Assembly: GCF_034355335.1 (NCBI RefSeq)
Contig: NZ_CP136422.1
Location: 3,692,501 to 3,756,500 of the forward strand
Source of the DNA: Blautia coccoides
Lineage (GTDB): Bacteria; Bacillota; Clostridia; Lachnospirales; Lachnospiraceae
DNA: 64,000 nucleotides
Direction of reading: 5' to 3'
Shown: positions 33,740 through 43,739 of the stretch, one piece after another
How positions within the stretch are numbered: position 1 is the first letter of the stretch
How the letters are laid out: the number at the start of each line of letters is the position of its first letter
Made by a program: the position numbers and the translations under genes
The notes under the pieces: generated by a model
Told to the model about the DNA's origin: nothing
Database searches by the model: none
The model's input: only the letters and a program-made list of their open reading frames with translations

Positions 33740-35356
33740 ATGGCTTCCAGTGCAAAAGACATCCAGCTGCGAGAGCTGAAGGATACCATAACACAACTGA
33801 AAACAATGATCTCTGAGCAGACGGAATTGATCAGATCTCTCCGTCTTGTTATTGATGAAAAAACCAGCCATGAAAAAGCCCTTCAGGAACAGGTGGACTA
33901 TCTTACCAAAAAGCTTTTCGGTTCTTCCAGCGAAAGAAGGACCGATGACATTCCGGGACAACAGCACCTTTTTGATGAAGCGGAAGTGGAACAAGATCTT
34001 TCCCTGTTGGAAGAAGAGACTGTGATCCGGGAGCATACCCGCAAGAAGAAATCAACCCATGAGGATCTTTTTAAAGGCCTGAAGGTTGAAAAAGTAGTCA
34101 TTCCTCTTCCGGAAGAAGATCAGGTCTGCCCGGTCTGTGGTACGCAGATGGTTCTGATCGGTGAAGAGTATGTCCGCCGTGAGCTGGAATTCATTCCGGC
34201 AACATGTAAAGTGATCGAATACTACAGCCAGAGTTATGGATGTCCGTGCTGTAAGGAAGGATTGGGAGACACAGAAAAACCTGTGATCGTAAAGTCTCAG
34301 GTTCCGCAGGCCCTGGTAGGAAAAGGCCCAGCGACCGCATCCACCGTTGCATGGACGATGTATCAGAAATACGCCAATGGACTTCCCCTTTACCGTCAGG
34401 AGAAAGACTGGAGACAGTATGGTGCCCAGTTCAGCAGGACGACACTGGCCAACTGGATTATCTATTGCTCCAGGAATTACTTTCAGCCAATGTATGATTA
34501 CTTCCACAGGGAACTGCTGAAGCGCAGTTTTGCAATGGCAGATGAGACTAGAGTCCAGGTATTGAAGGAAGAAGATCGCCGGGCACAGACGCAATCCTTC
34601 ATGTGGCTGTTCCGCAGCGGCGAAGATGGTCTTTCCGCCATTATCTTATATGGCTATTCTCCAACCAGGAGTGGCAGCTATGCAAAGGAGTTTCTGGAAG
34701 GCTATCACGGATATCTGGAAACGGATGGTTACCAGGGCTACAACAGCCTGCCGGATATCAAACGATGTTCCTGTTGGGCACACATCCGCCGGTACTTTAT
34801 CGACGCCGTTCCCAAAGGGAAACAGTATGATTACAGCCAGCCAGCAGTACAGGGAGTCCAGTACTGTAACCGCCTGTTTGCCATAGAAGATTCCATTAAC
34901 AAAAAATATCCCGGTGATTATGAAAAACGTAAGCAGCTGCGTCTCGAGAAGGAAAAACCTGTTCTGGAGGCTTTCTGGTCGTGGATTGAGCAGCAAAAGC
35001 CAGTCCGAAATACCCGCATGGATAAAGCGGTGAATTATGTCCTTAACCGGCGGGAAACAGCGGAGACCTATCTGGAGGATGGTCGCTGTAGTTTCACAAA
35101 CAATCTCAGCGAGAACGCGATCCGTCCGTTTGCAGTTGGCCGTAAAAACTGGCTGTTCAGTGATTCTGTAGAAGGAGCCAATGCCAGTGCTGTAGTCTAT
35201 ACAATGGTTGAAATGGCAAAGGCACACGCCCTGAACATTTACGAATATCTGAAATTTCTACTGGATCATCGTCCAACGAAGGAGATGACTGATGCTCAGC
35301 TCGCAGAGCTTGCACCCTGGAGTGAAAAACTCCAATCTATCAAAAATCGCATGTGA
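33740..35356 (+). CDS. tnpC: IS66 transposase TnpC
   Basis: 538 residues. N-terminal leucine-zipper-like coiled coil (about 8-60), LTKKLFGSSSERR, a zinc-finger-like CPVCGTQM and YGCPCC, then the DDE domain with ADETRVQV, TDGYQGYN and NNLSENAIRPFAVGRKNWLF. Length and order match IS66 transposases. RBS is AAGGAG. Intact and likely active. Confidence 0.93.
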   Translation: MASSAKDIQLRELKDTITQLKTMISEQTELIRSLRLVIDEKTSHEKALQEQVDYLTKKLFGSSSERRTDDIPGQQHLFDEAEVEQDLSLLEEETVIREHTRKKKSTHEDLFKGLKVEKVVIPLPEEDQVCPVCGTQMVLIGEEYVRRELEFIPATCKVIEYYSQSYGCPCCKEGLGDTEKPVIVKSQVPQALVGKGPATASTVAWTMYQKYANGLPLYRQEKDWRQYGAQFSRTTLANWIIYCSRNYFQPMYDYFHRELLKRSFAMADETRVQVLKEEDRRAQTQSFMWLFRSGEDGLSAIILYGYSPTRSGSYAKEFLEGYHGYLETDGYQGYNSLPDIKRCSCWAHIRRYFIDAVPKGKQYDYSQPAVQGVQYCNRLFAIEDSINKKYPGDYEKRKQLRLEKEKPVLEAFWSWIEQQKPVRNTRMDKAVNYVLNRRETAETYLEDGRCSFTNNLSENAIRPFAVGRKNWLFSDSVEGANASAVVYTMVEMAKAHALNIYEYLKFLLDHRPTKEMTDAQLAELAPWSEKLQSIKNRM

Positions 35357-35574
35357 ATTATAGTGAATTACTCCAACTCGCAAAGGGCTGGGGTAATTTT
35401 ATATCTGACCGCATTATTATTTGGCGGTTACTTTCCTTCTGTCATTTGTACCCGATGTACAGGTTTCTTCTCTCTTGCCATAATAAAAGGCCCTCCTATG
35501 ATTATTTTGATTTTATCATAGAAGAACCCTTCAATCACATATTTACAGAAAAAGTTTCACACTCCCCAATAGGA

Positions 35575-36832
35575 GGCGAGATATTCCCGCCTCTCAATAG
35601 ACAGTATTTTTTATTCCGGCAGCCGATCTGGATACATGATACTTAGTTCTCCATAGACCTGTCCCCAGTTCTGAATGGTCATCGTCCATTTCTTCGTTGC
35701 CTCAAATGTTGAAAGATACAGGGCCTTGAACAGTACCGTATCGCTTGGAAATACACTTCTTTGACGGTTCCGTTTGCGATAGACGGCATTCAGGCTCTCA
35801 ATGGCATCTGTCGTATAAATGACATTTCTGACCTGTGAGGAAAACTTGGAGATAGGCGAGATGGCATCCCAGTTATCTTCCCAACGCTTCATAGCGTTCG
35901 GATATTTTGGGGTCCAATTTTCTGTGACATCCCTCAGTGCTTCAAGGGCTTTCTTTTCATCTGGCGCATGATAGATGTTCTTCAAATCTGTGGCAAAGGC
36001 TTTCCTGTCTTTATCCGGAACATATTTCGGTGTGTTTCGTACCTGGTGAACGATGTAGCGCTAATATTCTGTTTTAGGAAATGCGGCCGCAATCGCCTTC
36101 TTAATCACGCTTAGACCATCCGTACAGATGATGAGGATATCCTTTACCCTGCGATTTTTCAGTTCATTCTGCACAGAGAACCAGTATTCTGAACTCTCAT
36201 TGTCACCGACATGGATCGCTAGAACCACCTTTTTACCCTCTGTATTAATCCCAAGGATGACATATACAACCAGCTTTCGTATGCCACCATTATCCCACAC
36301 GGAATAATGAATGGCATCAATGTAGAGGATCGGATATACTTCATCCAGTGGATAATTCTGCCAATCCTCAATCTGAGGTAAGATCTTATCTGAGACATCG
36401 GAAATAAAGCCTTCTGATGCCTTGAATCCGTAGATATCCTCCATTGTCTCAGATATTTGACGGGTGGTCATGCCTTTTGCATACATGGAAATAATCTTCT
36501 GATCAATATCCGAAATATCCTTCTGGCATTTCTTTACAACTCTTAGGTTCAAAAGTAGACTTCCGATCTTGAGAGGTATCAATGTCCATGCACCCATAAC
36601 TGCTGTTAACACGTTTTGATTTGTAACCATTACGATAGTTATCGCTGTTGGAACGTTCTGACTTCCCATAGCCCAGGTGGTCATCCATTTCCGCTTCCAT
36701 CATTTCTTTGAGGGTTCCACCAAGCAGATCTTTGAGGGCATCCTGAATGTCTTCTGCACTCTGGATATCATATTCTTCCAAGAGCTGGTAGATAATGTTT
36801 CGTTTTCCATTGATCATTTGTACTTTGTGTAC
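35575..36832 (-). mobile_element. IS256-B, main fragment
   Basis: Continuation of the IS256-B element from the IS256-A target site to the IS630 insertion. It carries the decayed transposase. Beyond the IS630 element (38102 on) only a short weak match (CTCTCTTG...AATAAA) to the corresponding part of IS256-A is seen. Confidence 0.72.
35611..36817 (-). pseudogene. IS256-B transposase, decayed
   Basis: Same family and about 80% alike to IS256-A by eye. It begins MINGKRNIIYQLLEEYDIQSAEDIQDALKDLLGG at 36817. A frameshift near 36545 joins QDRKSTFEP to VVKKCQKDISD. A stop (TAG) at 36061-36063 replaces the Gln of TEYQRC. It ends ELSIMYPDRLPE at 35611. Two lesions at least, so not functional. Confidence 0.9.
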
Positions 36833-36834
36833 TA

Positions 36835-38099
36835 GTGAGCTGACACATTGATATTTAAATCATCCTCTGTATTCCAAATTACATATCCGGATACAGGGAT
36901 GTGAGTTTTGTACGGGCATCATTTGTCTTGAATTGTCAGTTTACAACAGCCTGCCCATAGTTGCGTTCGTTTTCCCAAACGGACAATTCTTTCCGAAACT
37001 GTTCAACCAAACCCATTCGTCTGGTAAGATACTGGCGTGTCATTACATTTAATCCGATTTCCGCTATATTATGCCAACTGCCATGCTTTGGGCTATAATG
37101 TATTTCAAGTCGTTTAATAATCCGACGGGCCTCTTCCAGTGGGAATACTTTATACAGATAGGATGGCTTATGTGTGTTCAGATTGTCCATTACGAGAATA
37201 ATCTTTTCAGCAACGGGATACATGACATCTGACAGATATTTGATTTCTTCCACCGAATCCTCGGCTGTATGGTGTTCCCGTATGCTCGCATGGTGTGTTC
37301 CTCCAAGTGTTTCTATAGAAAGCGAAGATACTGCAGGTTCCATTACGGGCATATTCAGAATCTATCTTTTTGCCATCTCCCGGACGCATGGCCCATGAAT
37401 CTCGCACTTCACCCAGTAACTGATATGGTTTTTCATTCATACACACAACTGGAACCACAGGATTATAAGGCATCTCGTAAACGTCAAAGACATCTTCCAT
37501 GCATGCTACGAATTCCGCATCGGATTTGTTTGGCAGACACCAGTATTGTCTGCGGTGAGATCTAAGCCGATTTTTTTAACGTTCTCCGAATGGTCTCATG
37601 GCTGATCGGCTCGTCAAATTTGATTTTTGCCTGGTCTTCGAAAAGTCGAATTGTCTATCAGGAATGCCCTTCCGGGGCGGGGCCGCAGGCTATCTCAACA
37701 ATTTTTGCTTCCATACGTCCACTTACTTTACGACGGGCATTACTGGAGTTGATACTCTGTTTGATTTTAAGGACATCATCCAATCCATCCTGAGCATAAG
37801 TTTTGGCAACATTTAATAGGTAGCACGGCTGACGCAAAATAGAGCAATACACTGGTCATAAGTCCGTATGGGCGGATGATTTTCATCTAAAGTCAGAAGG
37901 ATCCTACAACGATTAACAATCGTCTGGCATGTATCTGCTTTTTGTAAAATACCTTTAAGTTTCTTTACATCAATATCAGATAGTTGAACTGTACTTTTCT
38001 TAGGGCGTGCCATTGCGATATCCTCCATAAATACATTTTATCATCGATAACAAGTATATCAAAATGAACTATAGTTCAATTATCAATATGTCAGTACAC
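36835..38099 (-). mobile_element. IS630-family element (defective)
   Basis: Bounded by TA at 36833-36834 and 38100-38101, the target IS630 elements duplicate. Ends are GTGAGCTGACACATTGATA (left) and GTGTACTGACATATTGATA (right, minus strand). It contains one decayed transposase gene. It entered IS256-B just upstream of that element's transposase start. Confidence 0.82.
36936..38028 (-). pseudogene. IS630 transposase, broken
   Basis: Three pieces in different frames. An N-terminal helix-turn-helix (38028-37813, ARPKKSTVQLSDIDVKKLKGILQKADTCQTIVNRCRILL). A middle piece with the first catalytic box, VVCMNEKPYQLL, where Asn stands for the usual Asp (37500-37207). A C-terminal piece with LVMDNLNTHKPSYLY and HYSPKHGSWHNIAEIGLNVM (37352-36936). 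Several frameshifts, so not functional. Confidence 0.88.
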
Positions 38100-38101
38100 T
38101 A

Positions 38102-38434
38102 GAGCTACTCTCTTGTTAAAATAAATCCATAACAGTGCCATACTCTGCCCTATAATTATTGAAACATAAATCATGATTATAAATAATAATAAAGGGTTTT
38201 CCAAAAATCACTGCGAAACTGTTTCTAAGCATATCCATCATTATTTTCAGCATATATAATACTCGTTTATTATATATTCCAAATTTACAAACAGTGTAAA
38301 TACCATAACAATTCATAATTAGCGCTATATGCTAAAAGAACAATTTCTATAATTAGCTTAAAATGATTTAGATTTTGCTCACAAAATTTCTTACTTCTCA
38401 TACTTTATATGAAAGGATGCATGGCAATCTTTAA
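38102..38434. other. AT-rich intergenic stretch after the IS nest
   Basis: About 330 bases between the IS630 element and the flippase stop codon. The first 20 bases weakly match the upstream part of IS256-A and may be the last trace of IS256-B. The rest is AT-rich with no gene. The capsule operon may end here, but I see no clear terminator. Confidence 0.5.
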
Positions 38435-39847
38435 TCATTTTTTCTTTATCTTTGCTTCTATTTCCGGAAATAGCTCATATATTCTTTTATGCTCTTTAAT
38501 TATCATTGCACTTATATATATATACATTAAAACCCATCGAAAAATCGGATGTTCCAATAAAATATAAAAAATCACAGCCGAAATAATAACATGAGTTAGC
38601 GGTCGACCAAACATCTTTAATGGATATAATTGGGGTTCCAATTTTTTTGCATATGAAGCATGCATAATCAATGATACAATATATGCAGTTACAGTAGTAA
38701 ATGCAGCTGCAACATATCCATATTGAGGAATAAAAATAAAATTCAAAATAATATTTACTGTTGCCGCAACAAAAGTATTTACAGTAATAAACAGTGTCTT
38801 CTTATAAAAATGTTCTATATTTACATAGAGTGTATACATAAATATAATATAATTTGCCAACACAATAGGAGGGATTATAACTATACCCTCCCAATATTTA
38901 TTGCTTGCAAGTATTTTTACCACTTCAGGTGCCACTAGTATTAAACATACCATTGCATATGTCATTAAATTCACATAATCAATTGACAGCTTATTAATAT
39001 CCGAAATATACTTCTTTGTTGTCACCCTTTCTGTAAACCAAGGAATCCATACCCCCTCTAATGCAGTTGTTATCACCGTAGCAATCATACTAAAGTTGTA
39101 AATCAGACTATAAATACCTGTTTGTGAAGCATCTGCTAACATTGTAATCATTGTTCTATCTGACTGTGAAAGGACATTTAAAGCTATTCCGTGAACAATT
39201 AACGGAGCAGAAATAGCCAAACCGTATTTGATATATCTGAAATCAACAGCAACTTTACCTTTTCTCATAACCAATACAACGACGATTAAACCAAAAAATA
39301 AATTTATCAATGCAGTCGGAATAATTCTTCCTAAATATAAATTCGTTTTGAAAACAAATAAAATTGCGATTATTGAAACTAGCACTGAAATAAGATTTGG
39401 TAGTATCATCAACATCGTCCGGAATTTGTATCGATACTGCATCATCAAATAGTGTGAATAATCCTGTATTATTGCCGTAGAAAATGCCTGAATCATACAA
39501 AGAGCAATCAGCAGAATACTTATATTAATTTTAAGTAATATTGCACACGCTGATACAATAAATGTCATTCCAATTGAACAAGCAAGTGTAAACAAAACAA
39601 TTGATGACATGAAGTCATCAATTTCTCCTTTATAATCTACAAACGCCATTCGTACACCCATATGAAGCGCAAACCCCATTATCATAGCCAGAATCCCAAT
39701 CCATGAATTATAAGTAGTAACAATTCCATAATCTGTTGTAGACAAAATTCGAGTAAAAATCGGAACCGTTAAAAAGGCAATTCCTTTATTGAAAAAATTT
39801 CCTATTAAATAATATGTACTTGCTCTTTTATAATTATCCGAATTCAT
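38435..39847 (-). CDS. Wzx-type polysaccharide flippase
   Basis: Moves lipid-linked repeat units across the membrane (470 residues). About 12-14 hydrophobic helices along the whole length. N-terminal pattern YKRASTYYLIGNFFNKGIAFLTVPIFTRILSTTDYGIVTTYNSW is typical of the MATE/MOP flippases of capsule clusters. Strongly AT-rich. Last gene of the capsule operon. Confidence 0.92.
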   Translation of the reverse strand: MNSDNYKRASTYYLIGNFFNKGIAFLTVPIFTRILSTTDYGIVTTYNSWIGILAMIMGFALHMGVRMAFVDYKGEIDDFMSSIVLFTLACSIGMTFIVSACAILLKINISILLIALCMIQAFSTAIIQDYSHYLMMQYRYKFRTMLMILPNLISVLVSIIAILFVFKTNLYLGRIIPTALINLFFGLIVVVLVMRKGKVAVDFRYIKYGLAISAPLIVHGIALNVLSQSDRTMITMLADASQTGIYSLIYNFSMIATVITTALEGVWIPWFTERVTTKKYISDINKLSIDYVNLMTYAMVCLILVAPEVVKILASNKYWEGIVIIPPIVLANYIIFMYTLYVNIEHFYKKTLFITVNTFVAATVNIILNFIFIPQYGYVAAAFTTVTAYIVSLIMHASYAKKLEPQLYPLKMFGRPLTHVIISAVIFYILLEHPIFRWVLMYIYISAMIIKEHKRIYELFPEIEAKIKKK

Positions 39848-39867
39848 CCAATTTGTCTCCTATCAAT

Positions 39868-40743
39868 TTAATTATCTCCCCATAATCCAAGACTTCTGCC
39901 GCCATCAACTATTATATTTTGACCGGTAACAAATTTTGCATCATCTGATACTAAATACGCTACTGCACCTGCAATATCATCAGTTTGTCCACTATGCCCC
40001 ATGCAATTAATATTCCCCCGTTGTATTTTCATGCCATGATCAAATACTGCTTGACTGACCCAACCAGGTGAAATACTATTTATTGTAATTCCTGCTTTAC
40101 CAAGTTCAATTGCCAGTGATCTCGTAAAGCCCAGTATCCCTGCCTTAGATGCTGCATAATCAGTCATGCCACATTTTCCTTGCAGCCCAACTATCGAAGC
40201 TATGTTAATAATACGAGAAGTATCTGTCCGCTTCATATACTTCAGTGCTTCATGAGTACAGAACATGGTTCCTCGAAGGTTCGTGTTTAGTATCATATTA
40301 ACAATAGAAAAATCCTGGTCCTCAAATCGCTTTGATAACTCGCGTGCACTTCCTCCAGCATTATTTATTAAAATGTCAATTGCCTCATATTCATTTTTAA
40401 TTTCTTCAAATGCTTTTATAATGCTACTATCATCTGTAACATCCATAATAATTGGAAATGCTAATCCCCCGTTTTTTTTAATATTATTGATGACCACCTC
40501 AGCTTTACTTTTGCTACGTGCACAAACACCAACAATAGCACCTTCCATTGCCAATCTGAAGCAAATTGCGCTTCCAATTGCTCCAGAACCGCCTGTAACA
40601 ATAGCTATTCTACCATCAAGTTTTTTTACATCCGTAATTTCTAGCACATATGATGTACTCAACCCTATTTCTTTTTTAAGTAATTCCTTGACTCTTTTGG
40701 GAATCAGTTTCTTTGCAACATCTTTCAGTTCCATCTTTTCCAC
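39868..40743 (-). CDS. SDR-family oxidoreductase of the capsule operon
   Basis: Short-chain dehydrogenase/reductase (291 residues). The first 35 residues form a Lys-rich amphipathic segment (LKDVAKKLIPKRVKELLKKEIG) that may touch the membrane. Then the SDR fold: cofactor loop GGSGAIGSAI near 54-63, NNAGGSA near 128, catalytic Ser near 175 (IASIVGLQ) and YAASK with Tyr/Lys near 190. It looks like FabG-type ketoreductases, but its place beside the MenD-like enzyme (six bases apart) suggests it reduces that enzyme's product. Substrate unknown. Confidence 0.82.
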   Translation of the reverse strand: MEKMELKDVAKKLIPKRVKELLKKEIGLSTSYVLEITDVKKLDGRIAIVTGGSGAIGSAICFRLAMEGAIVGVCARSKSKAEVVINNIKKNGGLAFPIIMDVTDDSSIIKAFEEIKNEYEAIDILINNAGGSARELSKRFEDQDFSIVNMILNTNLRGTMFCTHEALKYMKRTDTSRIINIASIVGLQGKCGMTDYAASKAGILGFTRSLAIELGKAGITINSISPGWVSQAVFDHGMKIQRGNINCMGHSGQTDDIAGAVAYLVSDDAKFVTGQNIIVDGGRSLGLWGDN

Positions 40744-40749
40744 TCCTTT

Positions 40750-42531
40750 TTAATTTCTTCCCAAAATCTTCTTAATTTGTCTTTTCATCGGCTGCGGTAA
40801 TTTTGACGCAACAGCGGTTAAATTCTTTTCTGTTGCAGGTCTAAAGGAATTTAACACCACATTCATCTGTTTTGTATCAACCTCTTTGTCTGTAAACGCT
40901 TCAATGATAATAGGTTGCATAGAATCTGTCTTTATAAATTCCTTCATTGCGATATCGAATGCTTCCTTACTTGAAGCCGCAAAATATCTAAAGCCTCTGC
41001 TCTCAGCCCATCCACGAACACTTGTCTTATGTGCAGCTGCAATATGCCTATCAATATTCGGAAAAGTTTTCACTTGTTTATAATAAGAAGAATGGAATAA
41101 TGCGCCCCCAGAATTATTGTTTACTAATATTCTAACATTTTTACTAATATACCCATTCCAAAGTGCATTCATATCATAGAAAAAGCTCAGATCTCCAATC
41201 ATAAGAAAAGCAAGCCCTTCATTCAGAGATGCTTGTCCAATGAAAGAAGACATGGATCCGTCTATTCCGCATGTACCGCGATTACAGAACACTTCTATGC
41301 TCTCATCAATTGAAAAATAACTTGCAATACGAATGTTATTACTATTTGAAATATGCAGCAAACTATCTTTAGGAATATTGGCAAGCATTTGTTGAACTGA
41401 ATAAACACTTGAATATTCAATTTTACAAGGTTGATTAGAAAGGTCTATTTTCAAATTCTGTAGACTTGTCCATTTTTGGAAATAGCTATGACTCGATGTG
41501 GAATTTGCAAGGCAAGAAAATTTGGAAAAAAAAGTTGATGGTTTACATTCTATAATATCCGTCTGACATCTAAATACATCTGATACAAAACCTTCTTTAG
41601 ATACATGCCAATGCTTAAAAGCGCCACTTATGCCTAACAACTTTGCTTTCAAAGGCGTTATAGAATTTCCATTCATTGTTATTACTATATCTGGACAAAT
41701 GTTCTTTAATTCATTGCTGGAAAGCAACGATCCTAATACATATGTATCTAGACAGTATTTTCCCTTCAAATTCGACAAATGATCAACAGATACCATGCAA
41801 TTGTATTTTTCACAAAAGCTATCAAAGGCAGCTTTTATATCAGGACTTAGTTTTCCATGTTGTCCATAAATTATAAGTATTTTTGCTTGCTTAAGTTCCT
41901 CGGATTTTTGCTTCCATTTTGCAACGGAATCCTCTAACATAAGTCTATCAATCTTTACCACATCAGGGAGCTCTGAAATCTCAAATTTAAAGGTTCCCTG
42001 TTCGACAGGATAATTATCATCAATAGGGAAATTTATATGTACTGGCCCAGCTTGTCTATGATTCAGCTCCAAAAGTGCCTCATTTACTAATTTAGAACAA
42101 TACCAAAAATCCTTGCTATCCCTCACGATTGGTAAATTAACAGCCTTCTTACAGACATCTTTATACAACCCCACCTGAGGAATCATCTGGTTCTCCTGTT
42201 GATTTAAATAATACGGATGTCTATCAGATGTTAATACAACTAATGGAAGATGCTGATAAAATGCTTCGTTCACTGCTGAAACATAGTTCGCCGTTGCTGT
42301 TCCAGACGTACAAATAATTGCAACTGGACGTTTTAGTTTTTCTATCAATCCTAATGCAAAGAAGCTAGCACTTCTTTCATCGACAATGGAATAACAATTG
42401 AAGAACTTATCTTCTTCCACAGAAAAGATAAGTGGTATATGCCTTGTCCCCGCCGAAATTACTAAATCACGAATTTCATATTTTTTTAATAATGCAATCA
42501 AAATCTGAACATTCTGATGTACGCTATACAT
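40750..42531 (-). CDS. MenD-like thiamine pyrophosphate enzyme of the capsule operon
   Basis: TPP-dependent 2-oxoacid decarboxylase/ligase of the MenD group (593 residues). N-terminal domain: VISAGTRHIPL (residues 24-34; MenD has SPGSR), the TPP-activating Glu52 in VDERSASFFALGL, and CTSGTATANY near 74-83. C-terminal domain: NRGTCGIDG near 417-425 and the metal/TPP motif GDLSFFYDMNA (446) with NNNSGG (471). True MenD makes a menaquinone precursor, but no other men gene is nearby and the gene sits among sugar genes. The tail ends in a basic stretch, PMKRQIKKIL. Probably adds a 2-oxoacid-derived carbon unit to a sugar or polyol; this is inference. Confidence 0.82.
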   Translation of the reverse strand: MYSVHQNVQILIALLKKYEIRDLVISAGTRHIPLIFSVEEDKFFNCYSIVDERSASFFALGLIEKLKRPVAIICTSGTATANYVSAVNEAFYQHLPLVVLTSDRHPYYLNQQENQMIPQVGLYKDVCKKAVNLPIVRDSKDFWYCSKLVNEALLELNHRQAGPVHINFPIDDNYPVEQGTFKFEISELPDVVKIDRLMLEDSVAKWKQKSEELKQAKILIIYGQHGKLSPDIKAAFDSFCEKYNCMVSVDHLSNLKGKYCLDTYVLGSLLSSNELKNICPDIVITMNGNSITPLKAKLLGISGAFKHWHVSKEGFVSDVFRCQTDIIECKPSTFFSKFSCLANSTSSHSYFQKWTSLQNLKIDLSNQPCKIEYSSVYSVQQMLANIPKDSLLHISNSNNIRIASYFSIDESIEVFCNRGTCGIDGSMSSFIGQASLNEGLAFLMIGDLSFFYDMNALWNGYISKNVRILVNNNSGGALFHSSYYKQVKTFPNIDRHIAAAHKTSVRGWAESRGFRYFAASSKEAFDIAMKEFIKTDSMQPIIIEAFTDKEVDTKQMNVVLNSFRPATEKNLTAVASKLPQPMKRQIKKILGRN

Positions 42532-42551
42532 ATTTAATCCCCCTCTTAATT

Positions 42552-43739
42552 TTAAATTGACTCTATCATTTCAGTAAGGCAACTCTCATAATTTGAAATT
42601 CTCTTCCTCGCTTTTGATAATGGTAATTTCATTTCCTGTGTTATATTTTCATAATTTATTATCATGTCGTCTACTTTATGAATTGCTTCTTGAGTCTTCA
42701 AAGCTTGACAATCTATATTTATATTGTAACCTATACTGCCAAAGACTCCCTCAAACTTTCTACTATATGCAATTGGTATTGTTGGAACTCCACTCGAAAA
42801 CGAGCCTATTGTGGCATGCATTCGAGCCCCTATAAATAAATCCATATGGCATATATAATTTTTAGCCTCAATAGGATTTGTAAATTTGGGTGCCAAAATT
42901 GTACCTTTATATTTTTCAAAAAGCTCCTTACAAACCACATAATCATCCTCATACGCACCATCTTCAATAACATGTGCGATCAGATGGATTTGATATGAAG
43001 AGTTCACAGAATATCGTTCTATTATATTTGTCATAAGCTGAACATAATCTAATGTTAGTTTAAACTGATTATCTCCGGTATAGCCACCCTTCCATAATAG
43101 CCCTGAAATATTTATTCCTAGGTTTATCTTATTATCCACCTTACAAGATACAGCTTCTTTATCAAAAGGTAACCCCATGGCTATATCACTTGCTAACAAA
43201 AGGTTCGACTTAGGTGCAATCTTTTTAACATAGTCAAATGATAACTGATCTCGTACAAACACACTAACTGCTCTATTAATTGCCGATATAGCAAACAACT
43301 CATTAAATATACTATAAAATGGCCCAATAGTCTGTGGTGCAAGAATTAGCTTACTCTGTTTTTCCACAACATGTTTGCAAAGCGTACCTCTAATATATCG
43401 TTTATTTCCATATATATCAGCAAAACTATCACCACCTGTTGCGTCAATGACGAAATCACACTTCTTAACCTCTCGATAAAAATTCCAAAAGATATCTTGA
43501 TGCCTAATACTTATGGGGCGCACTGTAACAACATCTAATTTTTTACCACAGATTTTTTTGAATAGAGAAACAACCCTTAAAGATGACTCTGGAGTAAAAA
43601 TTGTATATTTAATATGAACTCCTGTTTTTTGACTAATTCGGTCTAGCATGAGAATATGACAAATACCTAATGCATTAACCCCAAAATTTAAATCAAAGAA
43701 ATCCATATCGTATAGTCCGACATTTACCTCATTTTTCAT
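42552..43739 (-). CDS. Polysaccharide pyruvyl transferase family protein
   Basis: Member of the CsaB/WcaK-type family that adds pyruvate ketals to sugars from PEP (395 residues). Family features: early GVNALGICHIL, CDFVIDATGGDSFADIYG near 105, LAPQTIGPF near 145, VFVRDQLSFDYVKK near 170 and the C-terminal FIGARMHATIGSFSSGVPTIPIAYSRKFEGVF near 305-335, with the conserved Arg and His. It overlaps the polymerase gene by four bases (ATGA). It suggests the repeat unit carries a pyruvate or a related acidic group. Confidence 0.88.
   Translation of the reverse strand: MKNEVNVGLYDMDFFDLNFGVNALGICHILMLDRISQKTGVHIKYTIFTPESSLRVVSLFKKICGKKLDVVTVRPISIRHQDIFWNFYREVKKCDFVIDATGGDSFADIYGNKRYIRGTLCKHVVEKQSKLILAPQTIGPFYSIFNELFAISAINRAVSVFVRDQLSFDYVKKIAPKSNLLLASDIAMGLPFDKEAVSCKVDNKINLGINISGLLWKGGYTGDNQFKLTLDYVQLMTNIIERYSVNSSYQIHLIAHVIEDGAYEDDYVVCKELFEKYKGTILAPKFTNPIEAKNYICHMDLFIGARMHATIGSFSSGVPTIPIAYSRKFEGVFGSIGYNINIDCQALKTQEAIHKVDDMIINYENITQEMKLPLSKARKRISNYESCLTEMIESI

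Larger units (their letters stand above)
32748..35431 (+). mobile_element. Complete IS66-family insertion sequence
   Basis: 2684 bases with the usual three genes. The ends are inverted repeats: left GTAAGCGCCAAATA, right (minus strand) GTAACCGCCAAATA, both followed by a TGCGG match. A perfect 8-base target duplication TTTCCTTC is at 32740-32747 and 35432-35439. All genes are intact, and this is the youngest layer of the nest. Confidence 0.93.
31390..35566 (-). mobile_element. IS256-A (IS256 family), interrupted by IS66
   Basis: About 1485 bases when the IS66 and one copy of its target are removed. Terminal repeats of 27 bases each end in TCTGTAAATA and align without gaps (left begins GAGGGTATGAAG, right, minus strand, GGGAGTGTGAAA). 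A perfect 8-base duplication CAATAGGA lies at 31382-31389 and 35567-35574. The transposase is broken by IS66, so the element cannot move on its own. Confidence 0.88.
31267..38120. mobile_element. Nest of four insertion sequences (IS256-B with IS256-A, IS66 and IS630 inside)
   Basis: An old IS256-family element (IS256-B) is broken by a second IS256-family element (IS256-A; target duplication CAATAGGA) and by an IS630-family element at a TA. IS256-A in turn is broken by an IS66-family element (target duplication TTTCCTTC). Removing the insertions restores the outer elements in sequence. The nest separates the regulatory half of the polysaccharide island from the capsule operon. The right limit is approximate. 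Confidence 0.85.

Noticed and set aside
40750-42531. Plain annotation as menD of menaquinone synthesis
   Set aside because: Sequence is MenD-like, but no other men gene is near and the gene is embedded in a capsule operon; I keep only the family call.
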